This document shows positions 9,999 to 18,958 of a DNA stretch of 64,000 nucleotides, piece after piece. Location: contig NC_014507.1 in assembly GCF_000147875.1 (NCBI RefSeq), forward strand, positions 2,294,001 to 2,358,000. Direction: 5' to 3'. The stretch comes from Methanolacinia petrolearia DSM 11571 (GTDB lineage: Archaea; Halobacteriota; Methanomicrobia; Methanomicrobiales; Methanomicrobiaceae). The translations under genes were made by a program, and so were the position numbers. A model generated the notes under the pieces. The model made no database searches and was not told the DNA's origin. It was given only the letters and a program-made list of their open reading frames with translations. Every line of letters starts with the position of its first letter. Positions within the stretch are counted from its first letter, which is position 1.

Positions 9999-10272
9999 AT
10001 GTCAATAGATAAGACGAAGATGTAAGTGGAGAGTCACTCCGTTAGGAACGACGGATGAACTCCAGTTATTTATCAAAGAGTCTATAGACCTGCAAACGGA
10101 CATACCGGAAAACCAAATTATCAGGCTGGAAGGGGGGCACCATTCACCTGCTAATAATTCAATTCACGTCGTCTTAATCATCAAAACAGGATCAGACATT
10201 TTTGAATTTTCAATTCCCTGTCTTCTCTATTTTAATTTAAAATCTGTTGAAGGCCATGTCCTGTATAAGTGA
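9999..10272 (+). pseudogene. Possible frameshifted small gene
   Basis: An ATG at 9999 opens MSIDKTKM and then meets a stop (TAA at 10023). If the T at 10023 is skipped, the frame stays open for 82 more codons (KWRVTPLGTTDELQLF...) to a TGA at 10270, giving a protein-like sequence with mixed charged and hydrophobic residues. This looks like a one-base frameshift in a small gene rather than random sequence. Its end overlaps the convergent radical SAM gene by 36 bases. No family was recognised. Chance openness of the second frame cannot be excluded. Confidence 0.35.
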
Positions 10273-11400
10273 CATTACCCCCGGCCCGGACTTCTTCTTC
10301 CGTTTCGAACTGAAGGCATACATATCCACAGCCGGCGCCTCGAACATCTCCGTATTCAGCCGGTCGTTGATCTCGTCGAAGATTCTTTTATATGCGGGGC
10401 AGTGGGGATCGACACCGCAGATCTCCCCGCCGGAAGGTGCGATTGCATTGTACGGGCACCCCCCGCGGCAGTATCTGATGTGTGCGCATCCGCCACAGTT
10501 TTTATCCACATAATCCTTAAACGCCAGCATCTTCCGTCCCGCACCGGATGACATCAGTTCTTCGATCGACGGTTTGTCAGCCACATTTCCCATCACCCAC
10601 TCGGGCATACCGACGAACCTGTAGCAGGGGTATATGCTCCCGTCCGGACCGATCGCGAAGGTGCTGCCCATGCAGTCCGCAAAAGTGCAGACGTTCCCGT
10701 GCCTCGTGAATACGCACCTGCAGAGATCGTTGATGTTCATGATCTCGATCTCGCCGAAATGCTCCAGCGCCATATCAAGGAGGTATACGAGAAGCTCACC
10801 AAACTTTTCCGGCGCAAGGGCATACTTCTCGGGTTCTGAAGCCTTGAGGGACGGAAGTGCCGGGTGAAGCTTGAGGGTCAGGCCGTTATCGAGGAAGAAC
10901 CGGAAGATATCCTCCTTCCTCTCTACGGATTCGGAGGTGAAGGTGCATATGAACCTGACGTCAAGCCCCTGCTCTCTGGCGATCTTGTAGCCTTTTAAGG
11001 TTTTATCAAAGTAGCCTTCGCCACGCTGGAGATCGTTTATCTCCTTCGGCCCGTCGATGCTCGAGCCGACCGGGATATTATACTCTGCAAGGACATCGGC
11101 GATCTCCGGTGTCATCAGCCAGAGGTTGGTCTGGATGGCGAATGCGGGATCGAGATGCGGGAGGCCTTCTGCAAGAAGAGGGAGCGCCTCACGGTAGAAA
11201 TCCGCCCCGGCAAGGAGAGGTTCGCCCCCGTGGAACGTGAACGTGACCTGGTTGTCTTTCAGATCCTTCATCCAGGCGACTACGTCCTTTATCGTATCAA
11301 TGCTCATCCGGGGCGAATTCACATCGGAACTCCAGCAGTAGCGGCATCTCGAAGGGCACCCGAGGGTGGGGATCAGCATTACGTGGAAGGGCGTTTTCAT
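10237..11400 (-). CDS. SPASM-domain radical SAM enzyme, putative peptide-modifying (Mhun_1560-like)
   Basis: An iron-sulfur enzyme that makes a 5'-deoxyadenosyl radical. The SAM-binding cluster motif CPSRCRYC is at residues 15-22, followed by FHGGEPLL, typical of anaerobic sulfatase-maturase-like enzymes. The C-terminal SPASM region has the clustered cysteines CGGC...CRGGCPYNA that hold auxiliary clusters. From memory it resembles the methanogen family named after Mhun_1560, thought to modify a peptide. No obvious precursor peptide gene lies beside it. Length 387. Confidence 0.85.
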   Translation of the reverse strand: MKTPFHVMLIPTLGCPSRCRYCWSSDVNSPRMSIDTIKDVVAWMKDLKDNQVTFTFHGGEPLLAGADFYREALPLLAEGLPHLDPAFAIQTNLWLMTPEIADVLAEYNIPVGSSIDGPKEINDLQRGEGYFDKTLKGYKIAREQGLDVRFICTFTSESVERKEDIFRFFLDNGLTLKLHPALPSLKASEPEKYALAPEKFGELLVYLLDMALEHFGEIEIMNINDLCRCVFTRHGNVCTFADCMGSTFAIGPDGSIYPCYRFVGMPEWVMGNVADKPSIEELMSSGAGRKMLAFKDYVDKNCGGCAHIRYCRGGCPYNAIAPSGGEICGVDPHCPAYKRIFDEINDRLNTEMFEAPAVDMYAFSSKRKKKSGPGVMSLIQDMAFNRF

Positions 11401-11467
11401 TAAGGATTTTTAGTCTTTGAAAAAGGTATATTTTTCTAAAAGTGGGAGGAGAGCCGGGAGAGGCTGT

Positions 11468-12661
11468 TCACTCGATGAGCATCAGGCCGGGATGTGTTCC
11501 GGTGATACATCGTCCGCCTGAGGGTGTCACGACGAAGGTGTTCTCGACCCCGACCATCCCGACACCCTTTACGCCTTTCTTCGGCTCTAATGCAAAGACC
11601 ATGTTTTCGACGAGGGGCTCGTCGAAGCCTGCCGCGATTACGGGGATCTCGTCGACCAGGAGACCGACACCATGACCGAGGAAGTTCACGGTCCGGTCAC
11701 CGTAGCCCATGAAGTTCTTGAGGAAGTCCTTATTGAGGGATTCCATTACATCCCGGTATATCTCCGAAGGGACAGCTCCGGGCCGGAGCATGGAGGCGAT
11801 CCTGTCCTGTACCTCAAGACAGCCGTTGTGGGACTCCACAGCATCTTCGGAGAGAGGCTCTTTGAACGTATAGGTCATCGTCTTGTCGGTATGATATCCG
11901 TGGAACCCGGACCCGGTGTCTGCGAATATGAGATCTCCGTGTTTAAGCTTCCTCTCGCGGCTGCCGAGCAGGGGAACAGCGGGCCCGAGTCCGGCAGCTC
12001 CGCCGGGGCCGTTGAAGCAGGTAGGATAGATCGAGCTCTCGCCGAATCCTATCTGGCCGACGAGTATCTCTGTGTCGAACATACCGAACCTGGCCACACC
12101 GTGATGACCTTCCTCCATCATGAGCGAATAGAGTTTCAGGGCGAAATCGAGTTCGCTCATTCCTTCGCTGACTATTTCCGGGACACGCTCCTCGAGAACG
12201 CGGCGGTGGATCTTCCCCGACTTCTCCATGAGCGAGATCTCGTAATCGCTCTTCTGCGCCCGGACCATCCCGAGGACATAGTCGAGCGATTTCACATCGA
12301 TGAACCCGAAATGCTTCCGGAATCTCTCGATCAGACCGAGTGTAACCAGTTCGGTCTCGACGAATATTGTCTGCGGCAGGTCGTCGGTGGCTGTTGCGGC
12401 GTCACGGTAGCTTCTCATCTGCCTGATATCCGGGAACTGCGACTCTGCGACAGCTCTCTCGCAGCTCCTCCTGACCCAGAAGACCGCATCGCTGTTCGAC
12501 GGGATGAGCAGAACCCCGTCCTGCATCGTCCCGGTGAAATAATACAGGTTTACCTTGCCGAATATTGCGGCCATCTCCCAGCCGGGATGGGATTTGTTCA
12601 TTCCCGCCCTGAAGCGGTCCATTCTCGACTTCAGCTCGTCCCGCGGGACTTTATTATTCAT
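11468..12661 (-). CDS. M24-family metallopeptidase (Xaa-Pro aminopeptidase-like)
   Basis: Cytoplasmic peptidase or creatinase-fold hydrolase of 397 residues. A creatinase N-terminal domain (about 1-130) precedes the pita-bread domain. Metal ligands are visible in order: aspartates in FADTGSGFHGYHTD, a histidine in FLGHGVGL, and glutamates in ALEPKK and GVENTF. It lies downstream of cobO on the same strand, separated by 74 bases. Whether it cleaves proline peptides cannot be proven from sequence. Confidence 0.9.
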   Translation of the reverse strand: MNNKVPRDELKSRMDRFRAGMNKSHPGWEMAAIFGKVNLYYFTGTMQDGVLLIPSNSDAVFWVRRSCERAVAESQFPDIRQMRSYRDAATATDDLPQTIFVETELVTLGLIERFRKHFGFIDVKSLDYVLGMVRAQKSDYEISLMEKSGKIHRRVLEERVPEIVSEGMSELDFALKLYSLMMEEGHHGVARFGMFDTEILVGQIGFGESSIYPTCFNGPGGAAGLGPAVPLLGSRERKLKHGDLIFADTGSGFHGYHTDKTMTYTFKEPLSEDAVESHNGCLEVQDRIASMLRPGAVPSEIYRDVMESLNKDFLKNFMGYGDRTVNFLGHGVGLLVDEIPVIAAGFDEPLVENMVFALEPKKGVKGVGMVGVENTFVVTPSGGRCITGTHPGLMLIE

Positions 12662-12735
12662 GATTAATTATTGGGGAGAAGAGAACATATTACCAGTGCC
12701 GGACAAAGGCAGGAAGGAGGGTTTTTTACAGGAGT

Positions 12736-13251
12736 TTAGTATTCTATACCCTCTCTCGCACGGACGCCTTTGTCAAAATAATGCTTTATCTTTCTCATTT
12801 CGGTGACGAGGTCCGCGGCCTCGATCAGTTCAGGCGGCGCATTTCTTCCGGTGCATATGACCTCCGTGCCGGGAGCCCTCGATTCGATCGCCGCAACGAC
12901 GGTTGCCGGGTCAAGGAGGCCGTAATGAATCGCGACATTCACTTCGTCCATTACGACAAGGTCGTATTCTCCCGAAGACATCACGGCCAGGCATTTCGAA
13001 AATCCTTCTTCAGCGAGCCTCCGGTCGTCTTCGGTAGGCTCCCTGTCGAGGAAGAAACCTTCGCCGAACTGCATGATTGTAAAATTGCTGAAATGGTCGG
13101 GCACAAGAAGCTCCGCTGTCTCCGACATCTTGATGAACTGGGCGAAGAAAACCCTGCCCCCGTGCAGAACAGATCTCATCGCGGTGCCGAATGCCGCGGT
13201 CGTCTTTCCCTTGCCTGTGCCTGTATAGACCTGTAGATATCCTGCCTTCAT
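12736..13251 (-). CDS. cobO: Cob(I)yrinic acid a,c-diamide adenosyltransferase
   Basis: CobO/BtuR family enzyme that adds the adenosyl group to cobalt(I) corrinoids in the cytoplasm. The nucleotide-binding loop TGTGKGKTTAAFG is near residue 11-23, and the conserved VVMDEVN and CTGRNAP motifs follow. Length (171) is normal. It is relevant to methanogen corrinoid metabolism. Confidence 0.95.
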   Translation of the reverse strand: MKAGYLQVYTGTGKGKTTAAFGTAMRSVLHGGRVFFAQFIKMSETAELLVPDHFSNFTIMQFGEGFFLDREPTEDDRRLAEEGFSKCLAVMSSGEYDLVVMDEVNVAIHYGLLDPATVVAAIESRAPGTEVICTGRNAPPELIEAADLVTEMRKIKHYFDKGVRAREGIEY

Positions 13252-13360
13252 CCTTTCCTCATGTAACTGGTTTTAGTCCCCGAGGATAAGTTTCTTTGTA
13301 ATCCTGATACGGAATATTTTTATCCGCATGCCGCGACTCCTCAGTTACCAAAAAGGACGG

Positions 13361-14662
13361 ATGAATATGGAGCAGAACCTCTTCGAATCGGTCAAGCAAA
13401 ACATCTGCACCTGCGCAACAGGCCCGCAGCTGACCCCCAACCTGGAATCGCTTCTTAAGAGCCCGATGAAAGAGATCCACGTCTCCCTCCCGGTGAGGAT
13501 GGATGACGGAACCATACGAACGTTCCAGGGCTTCAGGGTCCAGTACAACAACGCCCGCGGGCCTGCGAAAGGAGGGATCAGGTATCACACGGACGAGACG
13601 ATCGAGACGATACGCGGACTTGCGGCGATTATGACACTCAAGTGCGCCCTGCACGAGCTTCCGCTCGGCGGTGCGAAGGGGGGAGTCGTGTGCAACCCGA
13701 AAGCCATGTCGAAGGGCGAACTGGAGAGGCTTTCGAGGGCGTATATCCAGGCGCTGGACTGTTCTATCGGCCCGGACCGGGACATTCCCGCACCGGATGT
13801 GTACACGAACGAACAGACTATGGGATGGATGATCGACGAATACATCAGGCAGACGGGATGCGTCCATTTCGGGGCGATTACAGGAAAACCGCTGTCACTC
13901 GGCGGATCGGAGGGCCGTCACGACTCGACCGCACGGGGAGGGTGGTACTGCATCCGGGAGGCGGCAAAGGAGACGGGGATCGGGATGGAGATGAAGGAGA
14001 CATCTTATTCACCCGAATCCAAAGCAGAGACCGGTGAGGCTGCACCTTCTGTTGCGATCCAGGGATTCGGGAATGTAGGATATAATGCCGCACTTATCGG
14101 GAAGGAGTTTGCAGGATGCAGGATCGTTGCGGTTTCGGACAGCAGCGGCGGGATCTACTCGGATGAAGGGCTCGATGTTGCGGGAGTCATGAAGCACAAG
14201 AAAGAGACGGGGTCGGTGAGATACTTTCCGGGGACCGAAGATATCACGAACTCACAGCTTTTCGAACTGGATGTCGACGTCCTCATCCCTGCTGCACTGG
14301 AGAATGCTATTACCGAAAAAAACGCAGATGAAGTGAGGGCGAAGATCCTTGCGGAGTTCGCGAACGGACCGACGTCTCCTGCCGCGGAAGAGATAATGAA
14401 CAAAAGGGGGATTCATATCATCCCTGATCTTCTCTGCAACGGCGGCGGGGTGATCGTCTCGTACTTCGAGATGGTCCAGAATATGAATATGGATCACTGG
14501 GCGGAGGATTACATATACCGACGCCTGGACGAGAAGATGACGAGGGCCTACCATAAGGTGCTGGAATTTTCAAAGAAGAATTCGATTACGATGAGGAAGG
14601 CAGCATATACTATCGCTCTTGAAGAGGTCGTTGATGCGATGAAGGCAAGGGGCTGGGTGTAA
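13361..14662 (+). CDS. gdhA: Glutamate dehydrogenase (Glu/Leu/Phe/Val family)
   Basis: Interconverts glutamate and 2-oxoglutarate plus ammonium with NAD(P). The catalytic segment PLGGAKGGV with its lysine, the GGIRYH dimerisation and substrate-binding motif, and the Rossmann motif GFGNVGYNAA are all present. The ATG at 13361 is preferred since AAAGGACGG precedes it; the upstream extension from 13328 lies ahead of this site. Length 433, as expected for a hexameric archaeal enzyme. It is divergent from cobO and convergent with mmp10. Confidence 0.96.
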   Translation: MNMEQNLFESVKQNICTCATGPQLTPNLESLLKSPMKEIHVSLPVRMDDGTIRTFQGFRVQYNNARGPAKGGIRYHTDETIETIRGLAAIMTLKCALHELPLGGAKGGVVCNPKAMSKGELERLSRAYIQALDCSIGPDRDIPAPDVYTNEQTMGWMIDEYIRQTGCVHFGAITGKPLSLGGSEGRHDSTARGGWYCIREAAKETGIGMEMKETSYSPESKAETGEAAPSVAIQGFGNVGYNAALIGKEFAGCRIVAVSDSSGGIYSDEGLDVAGVMKHKKETGSVRYFPGTEDITNSQLFELDVDVLIPAALENAITEKNADEVRAKILAEFANGPTSPAAEEIMNKRGIHIIPDLLCNGGGVIVSYFEMVQNMNMDHWAEDYIYRRLDEKMTRAYHKVLEFSKKNSITMRKAAYTIALEEVVDAMKARGWV

Positions 14663-14696
14663 GAGAGAGATCAGAACAAACAGGTAAAAGGGATTT

Positions 14697-15932
14697 TTAC
14701 TTTCCGTACATATTGATGAGCCGGATCAGATCTGCAAACCCTTCCATCTCCATCTCCAAAACTCCGTTTTTATCCATGCCCATGCTGGTCTCCGCATCGG
14801 CGGTGAGCATCTCGGGGCCTCTTACGATCCGTCGTTGAACACCGTCTGCGGAGAGGACTTCTTCGGCCTCTTTTTCGTGGACGAAGCACCTGCCGGGGAT
14901 GATTACGGTCTCTTCGATCTTCGAGAGATCGACGGTCTTCAGGTCGTCGATTGTTATGAGGCAGGCGATCTCCTTCTCCGTTCCGTAGACCCAGGTTTCG
15001 TTTCCGCATGCATCGAGCACCTGCTGTATCGGGCGGGCGGCGATGGAGCCGGTGATTATGGTCGCCTTCTTCTCTACTCTCGGGAGTTTTTCGAGGAGAT
15101 CGGGCTCTTTTATGATTGCGAACGGTGAGCCGATGGAGGGGTCGCCGAGCGGTGTTCCGCTGATCTTCATTTTGAACTTCGAGTTCAGGTCAGAGACGAT
15201 CTCGGAGAATTCACGAACGGTATGAAGCATCTGCCCATCTATTATGGGGGCGTTTCCGAGTATGAGTCCCTGGTCGGTGCGGTTCGCGAATCTCATGAGG
15301 ATGATCCCCTTCGCACCGCATTCTTCGACCCACCGGCAGGTTTCTTCGAGGACTTTTCCGTCGTTTACGCCCCTGAGGACGACGGCCGCTGCATAGACGT
15401 CGATCTTTTTGCAGAGCCTTTTGAAGATCTCAAGCGAGACTTCGGGGGTGGGATCGCCCATGTGCTTCGCCCGGAGTGCGGGGTCGCTTGCGAATACTGT
15501 GAAGGATATCTCAGATAGGCCGTTTTCGATCATGAACTCGGCGAGGTCGGGATCGTCAAATCCTTTTCCGCTTGTATAGCCGATGTGGATCGGGACTTCC
15601 ATGCTGCCGAGGATCTCCATTAAGTCCCGGAATTCGGGGTAGCAGGAGGGATCGCCTCCGCCGCTGATCGTAATTCCGGTGAGATCGCCGTCCATTATCT
15701 GGAGATCGGCGAGGACGCTGTCGGCGACCTCTTTTAGATCCTTGAATCCCTCGTATTTTTCGCGGACGCCGTTGGTGCAGTATTCGCACCCTTTAGAGAA
15801 GGGGAGGCAGTATTTGCACCCGAACGGCTCAGGATCATCCTCCTTCTTCAGCCGCTTGAAATAACAGAAACTACAGAATCCGCGGCAGTCCCTCCCCGGG
15901 CTTCCTCCAATATCCACGTTCAGGCGACCCAT
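14697..15932 (-). CDS. mmp10: Methanogenesis marker protein 10, radical SAM methyltransferase acting on methyl-coenzyme M reductase
   Basis: Mmp10 is the B12-dependent radical SAM enzyme that methylates a conserved arginine of McrA. The N-terminus shows the family signature DIGGSPGRDCRGFCSFCYF with the cluster motif CxxxCxxC at residues 16-23, followed by further cysteines (CKYC, CEYC) for a second metal site. The ATG at 15932 is used rather than an in-frame TTG at 15938. It is a marker of methanogens and fixes the host type. It stands immediately upstream of the tRNA-Thr that carries the provirus. Confidence 0.92.
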   Translation of the reverse strand: MGRLNVDIGGSPGRDCRGFCSFCYFKRLKKEDDPEPFGCKYCLPFSKGCEYCTNGVREKYEGFKDLKEVADSVLADLQIMDGDLTGITISGGGDPSCYPEFRDLMEILGSMEVPIHIGYTSGKGFDDPDLAEFMIENGLSEISFTVFASDPALRAKHMGDPTPEVSLEIFKRLCKKIDVYAAAVVLRGVNDGKVLEETCRWVEECGAKGIILMRFANRTDQGLILGNAPIIDGQMLHTVREFSEIVSDLNSKFKMKISGTPLGDPSIGSPFAIIKEPDLLEKLPRVEKKATIITGSIAARPIQQVLDACGNETWVYGTEKEIACLITIDDLKTVDLSKIEETVIIPGRCFVHEKEAEEVLSADGVQRRIVRGPEMLTADAETSMGMDKNGVLEMEMEGFADLIRLINMYGK

Positions 15933-16075
15933 ATTCAAACATCCGGATTGTTGTGATCAGTTTTTGTGGCTATTCTCTGATTAAGAATTGGGTTTGGGCC
16001 AAAGGACGAAACCGGCGAAAGACGAGAAACCAATCGCCACCTTTTTTAATCTTTGAGAACTAAAATTGTTAGTGC

Positions 16076-16148
16076 GCCTCAGTGGCTCAGTTGGCAGAGC
16101 GGCTGACTTGTAATCAGCAGGTCCCGAGTTCAAATCTCGGCTGAGGCT
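16076..16148 (+). tRNA. tRNA-Thr (anticodon TGT), provirus attachment gene
   Basis: A complete cloverleaf reads off directly: acceptor GCCTCAG/CTGAGGC, D-stem GCTC/GAGC, anticodon arm GCTGA-CTTGTAA-TCAGC, T-arm CCGAG-TTCAAAT-CTCGG, discriminator T. The loop gives anticodon TGT. The 3' half of the T-arm and the acceptor strand overlap the 19-bp attachment core, so integration leaves the tRNA intact. Confidence 0.96.
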
Positions 16149-16150
16149 TA
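16132..16150. other. attL core, 19 bp
   Basis: The 19 bases beginning AAATCTCGGCTG are identical to 34581-34599. This copy is the natural 3' end of the tRNA-Thr. Beyond the core both sides keep imperfect similarity ending in GTTCAAAGCC. Confidence 0.92.
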
Positions 16151-16220
16151 GAGACATTCAAAGTTCAAAGCCCTATTTTATGAATGTTGTCTTTTCCCTT
16201 CAAACTTGCAAATTAAAGAG

Positions 16221-16230
16221 ATATATTTAT
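16221..16230 (+). promoter_or_regulatory. TATA box of the left-end zinc-ribbon gene
   Basis: ATATATTTAT lies 29-38 bases before the ATG at 16259, the spacing expected for a leaderless archaeal transcript. Confidence 0.55.
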
Positions 16231-16248
16231 ATGCCCGTACTTTAAAAA

Positions 16249-16260
16249 ATAGCATGCTAT
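16249..16260. promoter_or_regulatory. 12-bp palindrome, left provirus end (candidate operator)
   Basis: ATAGCATGCTAT is a perfect palindrome and overlaps the start codon of the first provirus gene. The identical palindrome is at 34533-34544 in front of the inward-facing gene at the other end. Confidence 0.55.
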
Positions 16261-16423
16261 GAGAGATCAGAAGAAGAAAGGGTCAGCCCCCCGGTGTCCC
16301 ATGTGTGGCAAACCTATGATAAGATCCTTCATCCGGCCGGTGCAAGATGGCAAACAAAGATACTTACCGATCGGGTATGTGTGCCCCATCTGTAAAATGA
16401 TTTCATGGGATGCTGATGAATAA
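16259..16423 (+). CDS. Small zinc-ribbon protein, 54 aa
   Basis: Short ORF reading inward from the left provirus end. Two cysteine knuckles, CPMC (residues 13-16) and CPIC (42-45), are spaced as in a zinc ribbon, with basic residues between. It has its own TATA box and a palindrome over the start. Such proteins are frequent in archaeal viruses and often bind nucleic acid. It converges with the methyltransferase operon, ending 11 bases before its stop. Confidence 0.65.
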   Translation: MRDQKKKGSAPRCPMCGKPMIRSFIRPVQDGKQRYLPIGYVCPICKMISWDADE

Positions 16424-16434
16424 AAAAAAGAATT

Positions 16435-17694
16435 TCATGTTATAATCTCAATCTGGCAGATCCCAGTATCAAGTTGTTCATCTGCTCTTAAACGCTGCTT
16501 TTGCATTTCAACGTAAGATGGATTTATTTCTATAAGAATACTTGATCTGTTCTGCTCCCTGGCGATATCCGCAACTGTGCCGGACCCGCCGAACGGATCA
16601 AGGACAGTGCAAGGGATTGGAGTATTTTTTTCACAGGTGCAGCTGGATGTCCACCCTTCCGTATACCTCCGATAGTCTTTGAATGAAGAGGAGGGCGGGG
16701 CGATTTGGCCTTTCTGCAGGTCATTTGAATGATCATGCCACCCCTGTCCTGTTGTGCCACCTTCAGTTTTAACAATTCTCACCCAAGGAGTGCCACAATG
16801 TGGACAACATCCATATTCAGATGTCCCGGCAAGAATACAACGCCGGGCGAGTTCATCGGGGAATGTTGCAAAATGAGCGTCTGGACGGGGTTGTGTGGGA
16901 ATGGTCCAGACTGAACGGGCATTTCGTGAAAATTTATCACATAACGGTTTTCCTTCAGAATTTAAATTTCCTGAATGTCCCTGCAGGTTCCTTGATGAAG
17001 ATGATACCCGGGGATCGCTGGAACCCCAACATGCTTTTGTGAAAGACGAATTATTTTTTATTCGCTTACCTGGGTTTGCAGTTTTAGGTAGATCCCCTTT
17101 ATAGTCTCCTCGATGGTGTGCTCCCCCGGAAACATTTTCCCGGATTGCTTCTGCATCATAGAAATATTGAGGACTTTTAGTCATAAGGAAAATATATTCA
17201 TGGCTCCGGGTCGGCCTGTCATTTACACTTTCAGGCATAGGATTTGGTTTATTCCAAACAATATCGCACCTTAAATACCACCCGTCTTCTTGTAATGCAA
17301 GTGCAATTCTCCATGGCATACCTACAAGATCTTTATTTTTCAATCCTGCAGGCATTGGCAGCCGCGGGGCATCTCTTAATCCGTCGCTACCCCTGTTTGT
17401 TTGTTGCTTCCATCCGATCTTACTCCCATGCCCTGTTTTATTTCCCGATGTATAACAATCTCCGTAATTGAGCCATAATGTCCCATCGTCTCTTAAAACT
17501 CTACGGACTTCTCTAAACACTTCAACTATTTTTTGTATATGTGCTTCTGGTGTCTCCTCTAAACCGATCTGACCCTCTATACCATAGTCTCTTAAACTCC
17601 AATATGGGGGAGAAGTTACAACGGTATGAACCGATTGAACGGGGAGTTTTTGAAGTCCTTTGATTACATCTGCATTTATTAGGGTATGTTTCAT
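16435..17694 (-). CDS. DNA methyltransferase, amino (N4-cytosine or N6-adenine) type
   Basis: Viral DNA methylase of 419 residues. The catalytic motif TSPPYW (residues 27-32) stands near the N-terminus and the SAM-binding motif DPFGGSGT near the C-terminus, the order of beta-class amino-methyltransferases. The serine before PPY favours N4-cytosine, which is inference. A CPHC...CTC zinc knuckle lies between the motifs. No restriction nuclease is nearby, so it probably masks viral DNA from host restriction or marks it for regulation. It overlaps the next methylase by four bases. Confidence 0.9.
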   Translation of the reverse strand: MKHTLINADVIKGLQKLPVQSVHTVVTSPPYWSLRDYGIEGQIGLEETPEAHIQKIVEVFREVRRVLRDDGTLWLNYGDCYTSGNKTGHGSKIGWKQQTNRGSDGLRDAPRLPMPAGLKNKDLVGMPWRIALALQEDGWYLRCDIVWNKPNPMPESVNDRPTRSHEYIFLMTKSPQYFYDAEAIRENVSGGAHHRGDYKGDLPKTANPGKRIKNNSSFTKACWGSSDPRVSSSSRNLQGHSGNLNSEGKPLCDKFSRNARSVWTIPTQPRPDAHFATFPDELARRCILAGTSEYGCCPHCGTPWVRIVKTEGGTTGQGWHDHSNDLQKGQIAPPSSSFKDYRRYTEGWTSSCTCEKNTPIPCTVLDPFGGSGTVADIAREQNRSSILIEINPSYVEMQKQRLRADEQLDTGICQIEIIT

Positions 17695-18311
17695 GAAACA
17701 TCACCCTTTAGAGATCCCCACTGTTCAGCCATTGCCTCGGCAATACCCGGGTATGTTCTTGATCGAAGTTTACTTCGTTCTTCGTTTGTAAATTTCCCGC
17801 TTGCAGATAAGAAATGAACTCTTGAATATTTTTTCCCGTCTTTCTTTCCTATGATATACTCCGGCTCAACAATATTAGCCGGCCGGAGAAGTGGAAGGTT
17901 TTTTAACCACAATCCGGTTTTTTTAGGTTCAGGGTGTCCGAACTGCCACGGCTGAATATATTGATCCGGTGGCCTCCAAATTGTAGACATGATACAAACC
18001 GGATTCTCTATACAAATTCGGGGGATGTGTTGACAGTCTGCAAACATCATAAAAAATTTAATCGCTGCCTGTTGCCTGCCGTCCGCTCTTTTTTCTGCAA
18101 AAAAACGGGCTCCGGACACGGCTAAATGAGTACAGGGGGGGTGAGCGATCATAAGATCCCATTTTTCATTTAAGATGTCCCTTACATCTCCTTCATAATG
18201 TGGACCGGGTGATTCGGAAGGGAGTATATCGCAGCTGATCGCGTCGTGTCCGTGTTCAATAAATGCATTCCTTACGTTTCCTGAGAATTCGCACGCAACC
18301 AAAACCCTCAT
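17691..18311 (-). CDS. DNA cytosine methyltransferase-like protein
   Basis: A 206-residue protein of a type common in phages and proviruses. It starts with a SAM-binding-like strand-loop (VLVACEFSGNVRNAF) and has HPPCTHLA (residues about 57-64), equivalent to the PPC motif of C5-cytosine methylases. The target-recognition region is very short. It may be a minimal methylase or a related base-modifying enzyme. It lies in a tight operon, overlapping both neighbours by four bases. Confidence 0.7.
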   Translation of the reverse strand: MRVLVACEFSGNVRNAFIEHGHDAISCDILPSESPGPHYEGDVRDILNEKWDLMIAHPPCTHLAVSGARFFAEKRADGRQQAAIKFFMMFADCQHIPRICIENPVCIMSTIWRPPDQYIQPWQFGHPEPKKTGLWLKNLPLLRPANIVEPEYIIGKKDGKKYSRVHFLSASGKFTNEERSKLRSRTYPGIAEAMAEQWGSLKGDVS

Positions 18312-18517
18312 TTTTCCCTGCCCTCCTGCATTAAATAGGCTTTTAAACAGTTTTCATTGCAAAAATGCGCCTGTTCATTCCATTTGCATAATTCAACACC
18401 ACAGCCACCCCATTCAATAATTACAACCGCATCATAGCGATTTGCGGAGATGCAAAGACAGTTTTTAGGATCTACCTCTTCCCCGCAAAAATTACAGATA
18501 TGGCTTATTTTCTTCAC
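18308..18517 (-). CDS. Cysteine-rich zinc-finger protein, 69 aa
   Basis: Contains a CxxC (CNFC, residues 8-11) and a FCNENC-type knuckle at 52-57, with a tryptophan and glycine-rich strand between. This is consistent with a small treble-clef or zinc-ribbon domain. It overlaps the methylase start by four bases and begins one base after the ASCH gene ends. Function unknown. Confidence 0.65.
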   Translation of the reverse strand: MKKISHICNFCGEEVDPKNCLCISANRYDAVVIIEWGGCGVELCKWNEQAHFCNENCLKAYLMQEGREK

Positions 18518-18958
18518 TCACATCAGCCCCTTAGAGAGGATCTGATCCAACTGCGTTTCATTGATGAACTGGTAATTTTGCGGCGGGCGGGTGATCCCTA
18601 ACTCTGAGAGTGTGCTGTAGAAGGTGGGAATATACCGGAGGATCTCGATCGCGTAACCTGAAGAAACACCCTTAAAGTATTCCTGATATTGAATGTATGA
18701 GATCCCGGCAGATCCTTCCACAAGACGCCAGAGATCTTTTAAGGACATGTGATGAACTTTCAATACTTCTATCAGGCCGACGATCCTTTGTGTGGGAGCG
18801 GAGGAATAGACAGCAATTGTAGGGATTTTTCTTTCTACAAATTCCTGCCCGATTTTCCGGCGTAATTCAAAGGTTTTTGTACCTTCGGCAATCTTTTCGA
18901 CATATTCCGGCCTTATCGCCATTAAGGCGGCGGCCTTCTCTGATGCTTTCTTTTTCAT
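18518..18958 (-). CDS. ASCH-domain protein
   Basis: 146 residues with the ASCH/PUA-like pattern: an N-terminal LMAIRPEYVEKIAEGTKTFELRR motif (a strand, then a helix ending in the conserved E.R), and a VYSSAPTQRIVGL strand. ASCH domains bind RNA or modified nucleotides; viral copies are common, with varied roles. It is translated from the same operon as the HTH protein (four-base overlap). Confidence 0.8.
   Translation of the reverse strand: MKKKASEKAAALMAIRPEYVEKIAEGTKTFELRRKIGQEFVERKIPTIAVYSSAPTQRIVGLIEVLKVHHMSLKDLWRLVEGSAGISYIQYQEYFKGVSSGYAIEILRYIPTFYSTLSELGITRPPQNYQFINETQLDQILSKGLM

Noticed and set aside
10010-10150. Possible structured RNA or ribozyme upstream of the radical SAM gene
   Set aside because: A few short pairings exist (ACTCCGTTAGGAACGACGG) but no known RNA pattern, and a frameshifted coding frame explains the sequence better.
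11672-12667. 331-residue open frame on the plus strand
   Set aside because: Shadow of the M24 peptidase on the opposite strand, which has clear catalytic motifs.
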